A stretch of 64,000 bases of DNA. It comes from Paraburkholderia kururiensis JCM 10599 = LMG 19447. GTDB lineage: Bacteria > Pseudomonadota > Gammaproteobacteria > Burkholderiales > Burkholderiaceae. The first letter of the stretch is position 1, and each line of letters begins with the position of its first letter. Below are positions 16,897 through 27,481 of the stretch, one piece after another. The notes beneath the pieces were generated by a model, which was given only the letters and a program-made list of their open reading frames with translations, was not told the DNA's origin and ran no database searches. A program made the position numbers and the translations under genes. The DNA is taken from NCBI RefSeq assembly GCF_003986935.1, contig NZ_RJZE01000006.1:234456-298455 (forward strand), in the 5' to 3' direction.

Positions 16897-17919
16897 TCAG
16901 GCAGCGGCAACGGAGCCGAGGCTCATCGGCTCCTCGATACGCGGATCGCCATGCACATAGTCGATCGCATCGAGCACGTCCCTGACCTCGGGCATCTGCC
17001 CAGGACCACCCAGGGAAGTGGAGCGGAACGGCGCATGCACGCCGCAATGGTCCTTGGAAGTGGCCGTGAAGATCATCACGGTGCGCTTCATCAATGCATG
17101 GGCGAGATGCACGAAGCCCGTATCGACGCCTACCACGAGCGACGCTTCCTCGATCTTGCGCGCGAGTTCCACGATTGAGAGCGGCGGCAAGACTGTTGCA
17201 CCCGGCACGAGGCTCGCAATCTGCACCGCGGCCGCATGTTCGACCTGCGAGCCCCAAGGCAGGGCGATACGGTAACCGCGCCTTGCGAGTTCACGGCCCA
17301 GCTCGCCCCAGCGGGATACGGGCCACTTCTTCTCGTCCTTCGACGTGGCGTGAAAAAACAGCGCGAGCGGTTGTGCGCCTGACGCCATTGGCATGGCAGC
17401 TTCAGCCGGCGTATTGCGCGGCACCCGAAGATCGTAGACAGGCGGCCCTTCCACCTGGTAGCCGAGCGCCTCACCCGTACTGATGCGCATGCCATGCCAC
17501 GCGTCGCAATCGGGACGCGGACCGAAGCGACCGTTATAGGCGAACGCAGCACCGCGCTCGCCGAGATCCCTAGAACGGTAGCCGAAACGCCGCGATGCAC
17601 GTGCAAGCCAGGCGATGATGGCGCTCTTGTAGACACCGTGGATGTCGATCACGGCGTCATAGCGGTGCGCGCGCAGCTCGGCGATCGACGCTGCGATCGC
17701 CTTGAAGTCGGCCCACCGCCGCGCCTTCTTGAAACGCCGCAAGGGCGCACACAGTACGCGGTCCACGCCGCGGTTCCACCGCACGACGTCCGCGAACGCT
17801 TCGTCTGCCGCCCAGTCGACCTTGGCGCCCGGGAATGCGCGCTGAATATCGGCTACCACGGGCAGGGCCTGCACGATGTCGCCGAGCGAGGTCACCTTGA
17901 CGATGAGAATTCGTTTCAT
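16897..17919 (-). CDS. waaC: lipopolysaccharide heptosyltransferase I (GT9)
   Basis: The protein has 340 residues. It starts MKRILIVKVTSLGDIVQALP, the classic WaaC N-terminus, and has the donor-site motif SLVVGVDTGFVHLAHAL and the FFHATSKDEKKWP loop. The enzyme transfers L-glycero-D-manno-heptose from ADP-heptose to Kdo of the LPS inner core on the cytoplasmic face of the inner membrane. It is transcribed away from the clc gene, with about 240 bp between them. GT9 family and heptosyltransferase role are clear; type I rather than II is inferred from the N-terminus. Confidence 0.9.
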   Translation of the reverse strand: MKRILIVKVTSLGDIVQALPVVADIQRAFPGAKVDWAADEAFADVVRWNRGVDRVLCAPLRRFKKARRWADFKAIAASIAELRAHRYDAVIDIHGVYKSAIIAWLARASRRFGYRSRDLGERGAAFAYNGRFGPRPDCDAWHGMRISTGEALGYQVEGPPVYDLRVPRNTPAEAAMPMASGAQPLALFFHATSKDEKKWPVSRWGELGRELARRGYRIALPWGSQVEHAAAVQIASLVPGATVLPPLSIVELARKIEEASLVVGVDTGFVHLAHALMKRTVMIFTATSKDHCGVHAPFRSTSLGGPGQMPEVRDVLDAIDYVHGDPRIEEPMSLGSVAAA

Positions 17920-18156
17920 TGTTGCGTTTCGTTTTATCGTTTGCCACGCAGATTTTAGCGGACGATCCTTTCATCGACAGAAGGAAATCAGGCTCCTGGA
18001 TTAAGGGCGCGAAAGCCTTCGTATTACAAGATGTAAATGCGAAGGCTGCCAGAGCCGCCTTTACCGGCCTGCTTTCACATCATGGAAGAACGCGTTGGGA
18101 CCGAGCACCGAAATGATGCGGCCGGTATACTTGCGCCTTTTCACGGCGGAATACCG

Positions 18157-19557
18157 ATGCGCCGGACGCTGCCCTCCTTCCCTTCCCATGTCGGACGCCG
18201 TGCGCGGCGCCTCTGGCGCCAGTACGGCGTGTTCTGGCTAGGCGCCATCGCGGTGGGCTTGATCGCCGTCTTTTACGCACGCCTCATCGATTGGGGGTAT
18301 GGCGTGTTCCGCAACGCGCAGCACGATCACGCGTGGCTTCCGTTCATCATCACGCCGACCGTCGCCGCGGCTTCCGTGTGGCTCACGCGACGCCTCTTTC
18401 GCGGCGCGGAAGGCAGCGGGATTCCGCAGGTCATCGCGACGCTCCACGCCAAACCAGGGGAATCGGGTGCGCGCCTTCTTACGCTGCGCATCCTGTGCGG
18501 CAAGATCGCAGTTTCGTTCCTCGGCATCCTGGGCGGCTTCACGATTGGGCGCGAAGGCCCCACTGTCCAGGTTGGCGCCGCGCTCATGTTCAACTTGCGA
18601 AAGCTCTATCCGCGGTCCAACGCCTTGATCGAACGGCAACTCGTGCTGGCCGGCGCGGCGGCCGGGCTCTCCGCGGCATTCAACACGCCGCTGGCGGGCA
18701 TCGTGTTCGCCATCGAGGAACTCACACGCAGCTTCGAGGCACGCGCCAGTGGCGTGCTCATCACGGCCATCATCATTGCGGGCGTCATCGCGCTCGGTTT
18801 GAACGGCAACTACACCTACTTCGGCACCATTCAGATCGGGGCACATTTTCCGGATCTGCTTGCCGTAGCGGTATTGTTGACCGCCATCGTGACCGGCATC
18901 GCAGGCGGCGTCTTTGCGTGGCTGCCGCTCAATACGGCGCGCTGGATCCCGGCACCGCTGCGCAAGCTGCATGGAGAGCAGCCGATAGTGTTCGGCGCGC
19001 TGTGCGGACTCGGCATCGCGGTGATCGGCGCCGTGTCGGGCGGCACGACGTTCGGCAGCGGCTATGCAGAGGCACGCGGACTGCTGGACGGCCATGAGCA
19101 GCTTTCCGTGCTCTATCCGTTCCTGAAGATGGCGTCGATGGTGGGTTCGTACCTGCCCGGCATTCCGGGCGGCATTTTCGCGCCGTCGCTCTCGATTGGC
19201 GCCGGCTTCGGCAATCTGCTGCACATGGTGTTCGGAAGTTTGCAGTTGCAGATGCTCATCGCGCTCGCGATGGTGGGCTATCTGGCGGCCGTGACGCAGT
19301 CGCCTATCACATCGTTCGTGATCGTGATGGAAATGATCAATGGCCACGCGCTGGTGATTTCGCTGATGGCCACCGCGCTCGTTGCAAGCCGCGTGTCGAG
19401 GCTCCTGGCACCGCCGCTATATGAATCGCTCTCCGAGCGCTATATGGCGCCGCTGCCGCAGCCGGCTCCGGCGCCTGTGCCGGAAGTACCGGAGGCACTG
19501 AACGTCACCGAGCCCGAGCAGACTGCCGCCGCGTCAGACGCCGGGCCACGCCGCTAA
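18157..19557 (+). CDS. ClC-family chloride/proton antiporter or channel
   Basis: The protein has 466 residues. The three chloride-selectivity loops are present: GSGIPQV near residue 88, GREGP near 131 and GIFAPS near 338. The gating Glu in GREGP is retained. An IEE pair occurs where ClC-ec1 has its internal proton-transfer Glu, which favours an exchanger over a pure channel. The C-terminal 40 residues are Pro/Ala/Glu-rich and there is no CBS domain. The ATG at 18157 is preferred because the membrane domain starts shortly after; the frame opens earlier at 18037. Bacterial members support acid resistance or ion balance; the role here is unknown. Confidence 0.88.
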   Translation: MRRTLPSFPSHVGRRARRLWRQYGVFWLGAIAVGLIAVFYARLIDWGYGVFRNAQHDHAWLPFIITPTVAAASVWLTRRLFRGAEGSGIPQVIATLHAKPGESGARLLTLRILCGKIAVSFLGILGGFTIGREGPTVQVGAALMFNLRKLYPRSNALIERQLVLAGAAAGLSAAFNTPLAGIVFAIEELTRSFEARASGVLITAIIIAGVIALGLNGNYTYFGTIQIGAHFPDLLAVAVLLTAIVTGIAGGVFAWLPLNTARWIPAPLRKLHGEQPIVFGALCGLGIAVIGAVSGGTTFGSGYAEARGLLDGHEQLSVLYPFLKMASMVGSYLPGIPGGIFAPSLSIGAGFGNLLHMVFGSLQLQMLIALAMVGYLAAVTQSPITSFVIVMEMINGHALVISLMATALVASRVSRLLAPPLYESLSERYMAPLPQPAPAPVPEVPEALNVTEPEQTAAASDAGPRR

Positions 19558-19650
19558 CTCGTAAAGCCTCGATCGGAGACGGTGGGGAGTCGCGAAGAAA
19601 CGCGATCGGGGCATAACCGGAATAACCCGTGCCCCGGCGCGCCCCAGGCA

Positions 19651-19905
19651 TCACGCCTGCGGAATCTCGATCTTGACCTCGAGCACTTCGAGGTTGTCCT
19701 GACGTTCCAGACTCACGCGAATATCGTCGTCCGAGATCTTCACGTACTTCGAGATCACCGCGACGAGTTCACGCTGCAACGCCGGCAGATAATCGGCAGG
19801 CGCATGGCCGCCGGCCCGCTCATGGGCAATGATCAGCTGCAGGCGTTCCTTCGCTACCGACGCGGACTTCTTCTTCTCGCCCAGCAAAAACGAAAGAATC
19901 GACAT
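19651..19905 (-). CDS. minE: cell division topological specificity factor MinE
   Basis: This 84-residue protein starts [20 protein letters not shown], the membrane-targeting and MinD-contact region, followed by the beta-rich topological specificity domain ([17 protein letters not shown]). MinE stimulates the MinD ATPase and drives MinCD oscillation between the cell poles. It lies 14 bp after minD and is the last gene of minC-minD-minE. It converges on the clc gene. Confidence 0.97.
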   Translation of the reverse strand: MSILSFLLGEKKKSASVAKERLQLIIAHERAGGHAPADYLPALQRELVAVISKYVKISDDDIRVSLERQDNLEVLEVKIEIPQA

Positions 19906-19919
19906 TAGGTGCGCCCCCC

Positions 19920-20735
19920 TTACTTGGTGCCGAAGAGGCGCTGCAACAGGCCCGGCTTCTGGTAATCGGTAAAGCGAAGCGCCTTGTCCTCGCCGAGGAA
20001 ACGCGCAACCACGTCCTTGTACGCTTCGGCGACGTCGGTGCCGTCGAGATGCACGGCCGGCACGCCCTGGTTCGACGCGTGCAGCACGGCTTCGGATTCG
20101 GGCACCACGCCGATCAGCTCGATGCGCAGGATCTCCTGGATGTCGGTCAGCGAAAGCATCTCGCCTTCGCTCACGCGCTTCGGGTTGTAGCGCGTGATCA
20201 GCAGGTGCTCCTTGATGGGCTCCTTGCCTTCGATCGCGCGCTTCGTCTTCGACGACAGAATGCCGAGAATGCGGTCTGAGTCACGCACCGACGACACCTC
20301 GGGATTCGTCACGATCAGCGCCTCGTCGGCGAAGTGCATGGCGAGCAGCGCGCCCGACTCGATACCCGCCGGCGAATCGCAGACGATGTACTCGAAGTCC
20401 ATGGCGACGAGGTCGTTGATGACCTTCTCCACGCCTTCCTGCGTGAGCGCGTCTTTATCGCGCGTCTGCGAGGCCGGCAGGATGAACAGGTTCTCGCACT
20501 TCTTGTCCTTGATGAGCGCCTGGTTGAGGTTCGCTTCGCCCTGGATCACGTTGATCAGGTCGTACACCACGCGACGCTCGCAGCCCATGATGAGATCGAG
20601 ATTGCGCAGGCCGACGTCGAAGTCGATCACGGCGGTCTTGTGGCCGCGCAACGCGAGGCCCGACGCAAAACTCGCGCTCGTGGTCGTCTTGCCCACGCCA
20701 CCCTTGCCCGAAGTCACCACAATGATTTTTGCCAT
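19920..20735 (-). CDS. minD: septum site-determining ATPase MinD
   Basis: The protein has 271 residues. The deviant Walker A motif ([17 protein letters not shown]) near the start, [16 protein letters not shown] and the [14 protein letters not shown]alker B region are typical of the ParA/MinD family. The C-terminal segment ([12 protein letters not shown]) forms the amphipathic membrane-targeting helix. ATP-bound MinD sits on the inner membrane and recruits MinC to block FtsZ ring formation away from mid-cell. Confidence 0.98.
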   Translation of the reverse strand: MAKIIVVTSGKGGVGKTTTSASFASGLALRGHKTAVIDFDVGLRNLDLIMGCERRVVYDLINVIQGEANLNQALIKDKKCENLFILPASQTRDKDALTQEGVEKVINDLVAMDFEYIVCDSPAGIESGALLAMHFADEALIVTNPEVSSVRDSDRILGILSSKTKRAIEGKEPIKEHLLITRYNPKRVSEGEMLSLTDIQEILRIELIGVVPESEAVLHASNQGVPAVHLDGTDVAEAYKDVVARFLGEDKALRFTDYQKPGLLQRLFGTK

Positions 20736-20807
20736 TCCCTTACCTTGCGTTCGTCAATTTTCGTCTACCGGGTTCGCCGCCCGCGCATCGCGCACGCTGC
20801 GGCGCCT

Positions 20808-21617
20808 TCACGTGAGCCGTAACGGTTCGAATATCAGTCTTTCCTCGTCGAGCCGGACCTGAACCGGCTTGCCCTGCACGTCCGCCGGCAACGGATTTTC
20901 GGTCGTGCGGTAAATGCCTGCGATCGAGATCAGCTCCGGTTCAAGGCACGTGCAGAAAATGCGCGCGTCGTGGTTGCCGTGCACGCCAGCGAGCGCACGA
21001 CCGCGCAATGGCGCGTAGATATGGATGTTGCCTTCCGCGATCACTTCCGCGCCGTTGCTCACCATTGCGAGCACGACCAGATCGCCCTTTGCGTAGACGC
21101 GTTGCCCAGAGCGCAGAGGTTTGTCGATGACGAGCGTTTGGGCGGCTGCCGCCGAAACAGCGGCGGTGGATTGAGACTCGGCTTGCGCAGCCGCTGCTGC
21201 CTCGCCAACAGCAGACGTGGCCGCGCCGGCCGGTTCCGGGACCTCAGCCACGACTGGCGCTTCACGTTCGTCGTCTGCAGCTTTCGCGCTGGCCGAACGG
21301 CGGTCGCGCGCTTCGAGGAACGGCAGCCCGGCTTCGGCCACCCATTCGTGCTGCGCGGCGTCTGCAACAACGCCGACCGGTTTCATGCGCACGCTCTCGA
21401 GCAACTGCGCGATTTCGGCAACCGGCACGCGCTCTTGCTCGCCGAGACGACGCACGTCGATCGCCACCACGTCGTTCGCGAAAAACTCGGGCGTCGCCTC
21501 GAAGCGCCGGGTGAGTTCGGCGCGCATTGCGTCGAGCTCGGTCGTTTTCACCACGAACAGGAGCGTATCGACGGTCCCGCTCTTCAGTTCAAAGTAAGGC
21601 GATTTCCTGGGCGACAT
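20808..21617 (-). CDS. minC: septum site-determining protein MinC
   Basis: The protein has 269 residues from the ATG at 21617. It has an N-terminal FtsZ-inhibiting domain ([20 protein letters not shown]), an Ala/Glu-rich linker (about residues 130-160) and a C-terminal right-handed beta-helix MinC_C domain ([20 protein letters not shown]) that dimerises and binds MinD. The linker is longer than in E. coli, as usual in Burkholderiales. An in-frame TTG at 21629 could add four residues. It is the first gene of the min operon. Confidence 0.96.
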   Translation of the reverse strand: MSPRKSPYFELKSGTVDTLLFVVKTTELDAMRAELTRRFEATPEFFANDVVAIDVRRLGEQERVPVAEIAQLLESVRMKPVGVVADAAQHEWVAEAGLPFLEARDRRSASAKAADDEREAPVVAEVPEPAGAATSAVGEAAAAAQAESQSTAAVSAAAAQTLVIDKPLRSGQRVYAKGDLVVLAMVSNGAEVIAEGNIHIYAPLRGRALAGVHGNHDARIFCTCLEPELISIAGIYRTTENPLPADVQGKPVQVRLDEERLIFEPLRLT

Positions 21618-21777
21618 GGCGTTCGGCAAAAAATTTTGCGTATTTTACAGGCGTCCTGACGCGCGATCAGTATTTTTAGATGAGCCGGCCCGCCGCGCGC
21701 ACCGGCAGGCGAGCACGAGCGTCGTCACAGGAGGAAGTTTGCATGGCAGGCGGTGAAGCCACCACGCGCAGAGGCAG

Positions 21778-22311
21778 TCAGTGCTCCTGCACACCCGGCG
21801 CAAAGCGCACGTCGCGCACGAGCAGCGTTTCCCATTGATCGGGCGCCCGTGCAATGCGGACGTGGTCGCCGGTGGGTCCGAAGCCGAGGCGCTCGTAGAA
21901 GCGCATGGCGGTGCGGTTCTCGTCGGCCACCCATGCATGGATCTCGCGTGCCCCTTCGCTCGCGAGCCATTCGCTCGCGGTATTCACGAGCAACTCGCCA
22001 CCGCGCAGGTGGCGCACCGCGGGCGCCACCCACAACTCGCGCACGAACGCGCGGCGCTGCGGTGTGTCGTCGAAGCACGCGCCGATGAGTCCGGCCGGAT
22101 GGCCTTCGGTATAGAGGATGAACGTTGCGGCAGTGCGGGAAACGGCATGCTCGCCTGCCGTGGCCTCGAAGACGGAAGCGTCCGCGCCCAGCGCTTCTTC
22201 CAGCGTGTCGCCGAAAGCGTAGGGCGCATCGCGCAATGATGCAGTGCGCAGTTCGCGAAACACGACGCCCTGATTAGCGGCGATGCGGCGAACGGTCAAT
22301 GAAGGATTCAT
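21778..22311 (-). CDS. GNAT-family N-acetyltransferase
   Basis: The protein has 177 residues with a GNAT fold. ELWVAPAVRHLRGGELLVNTA contains the acetyl-CoA pyrophosphate-binding loop (motif A), followed by REIHAWVADENRTAMRFYERLGF (motif B; written here as HAWVADENRTAM and FYERLGF). The substrate is unknown; relatives acetylate proteins, antibiotics or small amines. It lies alone between minC and map on the same strand, with 148-150 bp on each side, and may have its own promoter. Confidence 0.88.
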   Translation of the reverse strand: MNPSLTVRRIAANQGVVFRELRTASLRDAPYAFGDTLEEALGADASVFEATAGEHAVSRTAATFILYTEGHPAGLIGACFDDTPQRRAFVRELWVAPAVRHLRGGELLVNTASEWLASEGAREIHAWVADENRTAMRFYERLGFGPTGDHVRIARAPDQWETLLVRDVRFAPGVQEH

Positions 22312-22461
22312 GCAGACGTGAACCTCGGTAGGACGCTTCCATATAGCTTTAACCGAACGGCGCGGAGAGTCAAATCCCCGCAGGCTCGATCATGAACACC
22401 ATGCCGCGGCAGTCCGGCGCCTGACAGGCGCGGCCATGACGCGGTCGCCGCTCGCGTCGCC

Positions 22462-23247
22462 TTACGGCGCTTCGTAGCGGCCCGTGCCGTCCGGCCAGGG
22501 CGTAAGGAGTTCGAAGCCGTCGTCGGTTACGGCCACCATGTGCTCCCACTGGGCGGAGAGCGAGCGGTCTTTCGTGACCACCGTCCAACCGTCGCGCAGC
22601 ACGGTGGTACCGGCACGGCCCGCGTTGATCATGGGCTCGATGGTGAAAACCATGCCGGGGCGCAAGCGCACACCCTGCCCCGGTTGCCCGAAGTGGAGCA
22701 CCTGCGGTTCCTCGTGATAGACCTTGCCGATACCGTGACCGCAGTAGTCGCGCACCACCGAAAAGCCGTCGCGTTGCGCGCGCTTCTGGATCGCATGACC
22801 GATGTCGCCGAGCGTGGCGCCCGGCTTGACTTCGCGGATGCCGGCCACCATCGCGTCATAGGTGGTATCGATCAACACTTGCGCGACCGTGCTCGGCTGG
22901 CCGACGCAGTACATGCGGCTCGTGTCGCCGAAGTAGCCGTCTTTGATCACGGCGACGTCGATGTTGATGATGTCGCCTTCCTTCAGAATCTCCTTGCGAT
23001 CCGGAATGCCGTGGCAAACCACCTGGTTCACGGACGTGCAGACGGTCTTCGGAAAGCCGAGATAGCCCACGTTCGCAGGCACGGCCTTCAGCGTGTTGAC
23101 GATGTAGTCGTTACAGCGGGCGTCGAGTTCGTCGGTCGACACGCCCGGTTGCACGTATTCGCCGATCATCGCGAGCACTTCGGCCGCAAGCCGGCCGGAT
23201 AAGCGCAGCCGCGCGATGTCGTCAGGAGTCTTGTAGGTAATGGCCAT
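22462..23247 (-). CDS. map: methionine aminopeptidase type I
   Basis: The protein has 261 residues from the ATG at 23247, the usual length for MetAP type Ia. It removes the initiator Met from nascent proteins using two metal ions. Ligand-bearing segments are visible: NIDVAVIKDGYFGDTSRMY (two Asp), DYCGHGIGKVYHEEPQVLHF (His) and GMVFTIEPMIN (Glu), with a final Glu in LSAQWEHMVAV. The longer frame to 23436 reads through a large palindrome and is not credible as protein. In Burkholderiales map often precedes rpsB elsewhere; here it stands alone, so another copy may exist outside this window. Confidence 0.95.
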   Translation of the reverse strand: MAITYKTPDDIARLRLSGRLAAEVLAMIGEYVQPGVSTDELDARCNDYIVNTLKAVPANVGYLGFPKTVCTSVNQVVCHGIPDRKEILKEGDIINIDVAVIKDGYFGDTSRMYCVGQPSTVAQVLIDTTYDAMVAGIREVKPGATLGDIGHAIQKRAQRDGFSVVRDYCGHGIGKVYHEEPQVLHFGQPGQGVRLRPGMVFTIEPMINAGRAGTTVLRDGWTVVTKDRSLSAQWEHMVAVTDDGFELLTPWPDGTGRYEAP

Positions 23248-23295
23248 CGTGATGGAGGCAAAGAAGTTCGGGCGGCGCCGCACGGCGCCCTGTGC

Positions 23296-23344
23296 CTGCC
23301 CGAGGCACCGTGGCGCACCGGGTGCGCCACGGTGCCTCGGGCAG
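23296..23344. repeat. perfect 24-bp inverted repeat with a 1-nt centre
   Basis: The arms 23296-23319 and 23321-23344 are exact reverse complements around the single base at 23320. This makes a 49-bp palindrome between the divergent map and NYN-domain genes. It is GC-rich. No T run follows on either side, so it is not a standard terminator for either gene, both of which read away from it. Confidence 0.95.
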
Positions 23345-23562
23345 CACGACAGGAGCAATTGTACAGGGCCGCTGAAGGGCCCTATCTCCTGGCCGATCGG
23401 CCATTTTTGCGTGAGATTCAGCACTTCCTCGTCCACCTGCGCTATAAACGAACGCGGGCCGGCACAAGCTTCGGCATAAACTTCGGGAATCCCATCCGCA
23501 TCGTGGCGGCGCAGGCGACGCCCAACCCCGGCGACCCGTCGCGAAACACCGTTGGAGAATTC

Positions 23563-24900
23563 ATGGCTTCACCCCAGGAAAGCGTCAGCATGGCCGTGTT
23601 CTGCGACTTCGAGAACGTCGCCCTCGGCGTGCGCGACGCGAAGTTCGACCGCTTCGACATCAAGCCCGTGCTGGAGCGGCTGCTGCTCAAGGGCAGCATC
23701 GTCGTGAAGAAGGCTTACTGCGACTGGGACCGCTACAAGACGTTCAAGGCGGGCATGCACGAAGCGAGCTTCGAGCTGATCGAGATTCCACACGTACGCC
23801 AGTCGGGCAAGAATTCGGCCGACATCCGGCTCGTAGTGGACGCGCTGGACCTCTGCTATACGAAGTCGCACGTCGATACGTTCGTCATCGTGAGCGGCGA
23901 TTCCGATTTTTCGCCGCTCGTCTCGAAGCTGCGCGAGAACGCCAAGAAGGTGATCGGCGTGGGCGTGAAGAACTCGACGTCCGATCTGCTGGTGGCGAAC
24001 TGCGACGAATTCATCTTCTACGACGATCTCGTGCGCGAGCAGCAACGTGAAGCCGCGCGACGCGAAAAGAGCGAGAAAAGCGCCGCGGCAAAGCGCCCCG
24101 CCAACGACGAGCGCGCAGCGAAGCCCGACCAGGAAGATCGCAAGGCAAAGGCCATCGCACTCGCGGTGGACACGTTCGACGCGCTCGCCTCCGAACGCGG
24201 CGACAGCGGGAAGATCTGGGCATCGGTGTTGAAAAGCGCGATCAAGCGACGCCGGCCGGACTTCAACGAATCGCGCTACGGCTTCCGCGCGTTCGGCAAC
24301 CTGCTCGAAGAAGCGCAGGCGCGTGGGCTCCTCGAGATCGGGCGCGACGAGAAGTCGGGGACGTTCGTGCAGCGTCCCGGGGGCCCCGACGCGAGCGGAA
24401 ACGGCGATGCAGTTCATGACATGGACGACACGCACCGCGACGGCGAAGCGAGCGACGTCCAGAAAAGCGCACAACGGCGCCGACAGCGCTCACGGTCCAA
24501 CACCCACGATACCCACGCCACCGCTGGGACGGGTGCGAGCAACGAAGCGGCAGCACCCATGGAGGAGGCGGAACCGCAGCGGACCGAAATCGCCCCAGCC
24601 GAGCCGGCAAGGGAAGAACAGGCCGACACGCAAAGCGCGAAGCCCCTGGTCGCTACCCGCGACGAATTGAACGACGCTGCGAAATCTACCCCACGAGGCA
24701 AGCGCCCGTCGCGCAAGTCCGCGAAGAAGAGTGACGACGCGCCTGAAGTCGACACATCGCCGCGGGCGAAAGAAGCAGCGCCGGCATCAGCGTCAGAACA
24801 AATCGGGAATAACGGCGAAACTGCGCCGGCAAAAAAAGCTCGCAAATCGACGGCACGCTCGCGGCGCTCACGCACAAATAGCGGCGACGCATCAACGTAG
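23563..24900 (+). CDS. NYN-domain (LabA/DUF88-like) protein with OST-HTH/LOTUS domain
   Basis: The protein has 445 residues. The N-terminal PIN-like NYN domain has conserved acidic residues (MAVFCDFENVALGV near residue 10 and VSGDSDFSPLV near 110) typical of metal-dependent RNases. A winged-helix OST-HTH/LOTUS domain follows at about 197-270 (SVLKSAIKRRRPDFNESRYG). The last 170 residues are low-complexity, rich in Ala, Lys, Arg and Glu, with an RSRRSRT-like tail that may bind nucleic acid. The ATG at 23563 follows GTTGGAG. RNA cleavage is inferred from the family; the target is unknown. The gene is divergent from map across the palindrome. Confidence 0.88.
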   Translation: MASPQESVSMAVFCDFENVALGVRDAKFDRFDIKPVLERLLLKGSIVVKKAYCDWDRYKTFKAGMHEASFELIEIPHVRQSGKNSADIRLVVDALDLCYTKSHVDTFVIVSGDSDFSPLVSKLRENAKKVIGVGVKNSTSDLLVANCDEFIFYDDLVREQQREAARREKSEKSAAAKRPANDERAAKPDQEDRKAKAIALAVDTFDALASERGDSGKIWASVLKSAIKRRRPDFNESRYGFRAFGNLLEEAQARGLLEIGRDEKSGTFVQRPGGPDASGNGDAVHDMDDTHRDGEASDVQKSAQRRRQRSRSNTHDTHATAGTGASNEAAAPMEEAEPQRTEIAPAEPAREEQADTQSAKPLVATRDELNDAAKSTPRGKRPSRKSAKKSDDAPEVDTSPRAKEAAPASASEQIGNNGETAPAKKARKSTARSRRSRTNSGDAST

Positions 24901-25194
24901 ACGTCGCAAAATCCCGCTCTCGGGGGCTGTCGCCAAACGTTGCGGCAGTCCCCTGCCCTTGCGCCGTGAGCCACTGAAAATCGCGGCCGGCCGTGATGCT
25001 GTGCAGCCCTTTCTCGTGGGACTACACCGGCGCTTTCGTCCTCGACCATTACACGAGCGACAAAACTTCAATCCGGACAGGACGCTGGACGCCGGGCACT
25101 AACGATTTGGCGTCGATTTGGCGTTGCAATGCATCCGCAATGGCCACGACCTCCGCACCGGACGTCACGATCAAACTCCCTTTCTGCAGACGCC

Positions 25195-25555
25195 ATGCGG
25201 CTCACCACGAGAAACGAGTCTGCTTACGGTGCGACGGCAAGTTCCGATAGCGCCATCGCCATTGGCCGTGCCGCGCTCGCGCAGAACGGTCAGGCAGTGT
25301 CGATCGGCGTAGCCAACACGGCATCCGGAAATGGCGCAGTCGCCATCGGCGACCCGAACGTCGCAACCGGTACAGGCGCGGTCGCCCTGGGCGCCAATTC
25401 CGTGGCGAACGAGGCGAACACGGTCTCTGTCGGGTCCACCGGAAACACGCGCCGCAGCACTTGGCTTCAGCGCCCGCATTACGGAGAACCTGAAATCAAG
25501 GGTGGCGTGCTCCGGAGGCTAGACCTACGGGGCAGGTGCCAGCTATCAGTGGTAG
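25195..25555 (+). pseudogene. remnant of a trimeric autotransporter adhesin (YadA-like)
   Basis: In the first frame several head repeats are visible (SAIAIGRAALAQNGQAVSIG, NGAVAIGDPN, GTGAVALGANSVANEANT), ending in the neck motif NTVSVGSTGNTRR. The frame then fails. In another frame the sequence resumes as RITENLKSRVACSGG, then a TAG (25520-25522), then TYGAGASYQW and a natural stop at 25553. That last string is the typical C-terminus of the YadA membrane anchor. The stalk and most of the anchor are therefore missing, the frame is shifted and a nonsense codon is present. A strong terminator follows at 25635. Upstream 24901-25194 holds nothing I can identify. Confidence 0.8.
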
Positions 25556-25634
25556 TTCAGTCGTACCGCGGACCGGGTGAATGATTTGCCCGGCCCGCGA
25601 TTGACGAAGCCTCCGGCACGCTATTGAAGGCATG

Positions 25635-25669
25635 GGGCGGTTGGCGCATTCGGCGCCAACCGCCCTTTT
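25635..25669 (+). terminator. terminator downstream of the adhesin pseudogene
   Basis: A 13-bp GC-rich stem (25635-25647 with 25653-25665) with a 5-nt loop is followed by TTTTC. It probably served the original adhesin gene. Confidence 0.85.
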
Positions 25670-25703
25670 CCATTTCCCCATGCAACGGCGCCAAATCCGG
25701 ACT

Positions 25704-25747
25704 GGAAAAACAAAAGCCCCGCAAGTCGCTTGAACTTGCGGGGCTTT
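25704..25747 (-). terminator. terminator of tRNA-Ser(CGA)
   Basis: A 14-bp stem (25734-25747 with 25713-25726) with a 7-nt loop is followed on the minus strand by a T-rich run. It lies 11 nt after the tRNA 3' end. Confidence 0.88.
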
Positions 25748-25758
25748 CTGTTGAATCC

Positions 25759-25849
25759 TGGCGGAAAGGGTGGGATTCGAACCCACGATACGGTATAACC
25801 GTATACCGGATTTCGAGTCCGGCGCATTCGACCACTCTGCCACCTTTCC
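25759..25849 (-). tRNA. tRNA-Ser(CGA)
   Basis: A 91-nt class II tRNA on the minus strand. The acceptor GGAAAGG/CCTTTCC, discriminator G and encoded CCA are visible. The anticodon stem CCGGA/TCCGG closes the loop CTCGAAA, giving anticodon CGA. The long variable arm (TACGGTTATACCGTA) confirms serine. Confidence 0.97.
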
Positions 25850-25967
25850 GGGATGGATGACTTCACATGCAACGCGCCTTGGAAGGCGCTGAAACCACGT
25901 GAAATCGTGCGAGTTTGACTCGGCTTTTGACTTCTCACCAAGCGGGTCGCTGCTTGGCGAAGCGAAG

Positions 25968-25996
25968 ATTATAGAACAGCCGATACGGCTTTCCAA
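25968..25996 (-). promoter_or_regulatory. sigma70-type promoter of tRNA-Ser(CGA)
   Basis: On the minus strand TTGGAA (25996-25991) and a perfect TATAAT (25973-25968) are separated by 17 nt. The predicted start near 25961 gives a precursor leader of about 110 nt before the tRNA. Confidence 0.75.
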
Positions 25997-26078
25997 GTTT
26001 TTTTTGCGGAACGCGCGTATCAGCCATCCATCCAACGAGCCAGCAAACCATCAAGCGGCTCTCATCTGAGACAACCCG

Positions 26079-27407
<1,329 letters not shown>

Positions 27408-27481
27408 TTAGCGCACCGGCCAGGTCTGCCGGCGCGTGGACGTGTCGCGGGAAGGCAGCCGGCGGTGCCCGGCCGCAAGGG

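Noticed and set aside
22370..22588. 72-codon minus-strand frame ending GMVFMIEPAGI, reminiscent of a map motif
   Set aside because: It overlaps the real end of map in another frame and the rest is Arg-rich; the resemblance is short and probably chance.
24996..25250. 85-codon plus-strand frame before the adhesin remnant
   Set aside because: It has no domain or ribosome-binding site; I could not link it to the adhesin N-terminus.
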